Assembly (NCBI GenBank): GCA_022711695.1
Contig: JAKLEJ010000102.1
Coordinates: 1 to 9,569, forward strand
Length of the DNA: 9,569 nucleotides
Source of the DNA: Verrucomicrobiota bacterium
GTDB lineage: Bacteria > Verrucomicrobiota > Verrucomicrobiia > Limisphaerales > JACRJZ01
Reading direction: 5' to 3'
Numbering within the stretch: position 1 is the first letter of the stretch; every line of letters begins with the position of its first letter. Below, piece by piece: positions 8,750 to 9,569 of the stretch. A program made the position numbers and the translations under genes. The notes beneath the pieces were generated by a model, which was not told where the DNA came from, did not search any database, and was given only the letters and a program-made list of their open reading frames with translations.

Positions 8750-9569
8750 ACGCGCGTCTCCACAAGGCGGCGTTGCTGCTGGCGGCGGGCTTGCTGCTGG
8801 GCGGGGCCGGTTTTTTCCAGGCCCGCTTGAACCGGGACCGGATCGAGCTGGGGCTGACCCCGTTGCCCAAAGACCCGGCCATGCCCCCGGTGCTGGCGCT
8901 GACCACCCAGGCGCTTGGGGGGTTTCGCGGCCTGATCGCCAACGCTCTCTGGATTCGCGCCAACGACCTCCAGCTCACCGACAAGTATTTCGAGATGGTC
9001 CAGCTCGCCCGCTGGATCACGGTGCTCGAGCCCCACTTCGTGCAGGTCTGGCTGGTGCAGGCCTGGAACATGGCCTACAACATCTCGGTCAAGTTTCCCG
9101 AACACGCCGACCGCTGGCGCTGGGTCGAGCACGGCATCGAACTGCTGCGCGACCAGGCGCTGCGCTACAACCCGGACGAAGCGCTGATCTACCGCGAACT
9201 GGCCTGGTTCTATCAGCACAAGATGGGCATGAACCTGGATGAAGCCCACTTCTACTACAAACTGGCCTGGGCCGCGGAGATGACCCGGGCGCTGACGGCG
9301 AGCCCGCCGGAGAAGTTCGACGGCCGGCCCAATTACGAGGAGCTGCTCGGGCCGGGCACGGACGAGGCCAGGGCCCGCGCCCGGCTCCTGCGGGAGCGCT
9401 ACAAGCTGGACCCGGCGCTGATGCAGGAAACCGACCGGCTCTACGGCCCGCTGGACTGGCGCCTGCCGGAGACCCATGCCATCTACTGGGCGCACCTGGG
9501 CCTGTCGAGGTCCAAGGCCCAGGACAAGATCACGCTCCGCCGCGCCCTGTATCAATCGATGGACCTGGC
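8746..9569 (+). CDS. Membrane-anchored TPR-like protein, 3' end cut off by window
   Basis: The frame is open from the ATG at 8746 to the window end, giving 274 complete codons. No Shine-Dalgarno site is needed to explain the start, because the ATG overlaps the permease stop (ATGA). A hydrophobic stretch at 8-24 after K7 looks like a signal anchor or signal peptide, so the rest probably lies outside the cytoplasmic membrane. At 60-105 comes 'GLIANALWIRANDLQ', then 'ITVLEPHFVQVWLVQAW'. At 131-176 come 'ALRYNPDEALIYRELAW' and 'LDEAHFYYKLAWA'. These spacings of small residues, aromatics and a proline resemble degenerate tetratricopeptide repeats. I associate this pattern with uncharacterised proteins encoded beside ABC exporters in Verrucomicrobia, Planctomycetes and some other phyla. 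A role as a partner of the exporter is inferred from coupling, and its function is unknown. Confidence 0.85.
   Translation, partial: MNARLHKAALLLAAGLLLGGAGFFQARLNRDRIELGLTPLPKDPAMPPVLALTTQALGGFRGLIANALWIRANDLQLTDKYFEMVQLARWITVLEPHFVQVWLVQAWNMAYNISVKFPEHADRWRWVEHGIELLRDQALRYNPDEALIYRELAWFYQHKMGMNLDEAHFYYKLAWAAEMTRALTASPPEKFDGRPNYEELLGPGTDEARARARLLRERYKLDPALMQETDRLYGPLDWRLPETHAIYWAHLGLSRSKAQDKITLRRALYQSMDL

Noticed and set aside
8227..9555. A minus-strand open frame of 442 codons near the right end.
   Set aside because: It lies opposite the permease end and the TPR-like gene, whose start is fixed by ATGA overlap and whose protein shows an anchor and repeats.

Overview
The window looks like ordinary chromosomal DNA from a GC-rich bacterium (about two-thirds G+C by eye). 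It has tightly packed genes, no rRNA or tRNA gene, and no transposase, phage gene or CRISPR array that I can see. The gene content and protein style suggest the PVC group (Verrucomicrobia or Planctomycetes): a stand-alone carB, a secreted zincin with a lethal-factor-like motif, and an ABC-2 exporter followed by a membrane-anchored tetratricopeptide-like protein. This placement comes from memory of similar gene sets and is not proven by any marker here.

Left part (1-1447). The window opens inside a ParE/RelE-family toxin gene whose first few codons, and any antitoxin, lie outside. Next is a predicted secreted zinc metallopeptidase (405-1322) with a signal peptide and the motif HEFAH followed by a downstream EFFAE. 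It is convergent with carB. The 149-base gap between them holds a strong hairpin placed to terminate carB and a short stretch that resembles a dispersed intergenic repeat.

Middle (1472-6018). carB, the large subunit of carbamoyl phosphate synthetase, is complete on the minus strand with all four expected domains and no carA beside it. A 205-base divergent region separates it from a plus-strand gamma-class carbonic anhydrase-like gene (4881-5429). That region carries a terminator-like hairpin oriented towards carB, an adjoining inverted repeat, and a TAGAAT box exactly six bases before the carbonic anhydrase ATG, which would fit a leaderless transcript. A Nudix hydrolase gene (5500-6018) follows. 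A bicarbonate-related enzyme beside a bicarbonate-using one is suggestive, but the two genes are transcribed apart.

Right part (6115-9569). Three plus-strand genes form a compact probable operon: an ABC ATPase with an unusual Ala/Pro-rich C-terminal tail carrying three copies of a short EKLA-type motif; an ABC-2-like permease with a large extracytoplasmic domain between membrane segments; and, overlapping it by four bases, a membrane-anchored TPR-like protein cut off by the window end. Together they look like one exporter or envelope machine of unknown substrate. This module is the best candidate for something poorly described. The rest of the window is well-known families.
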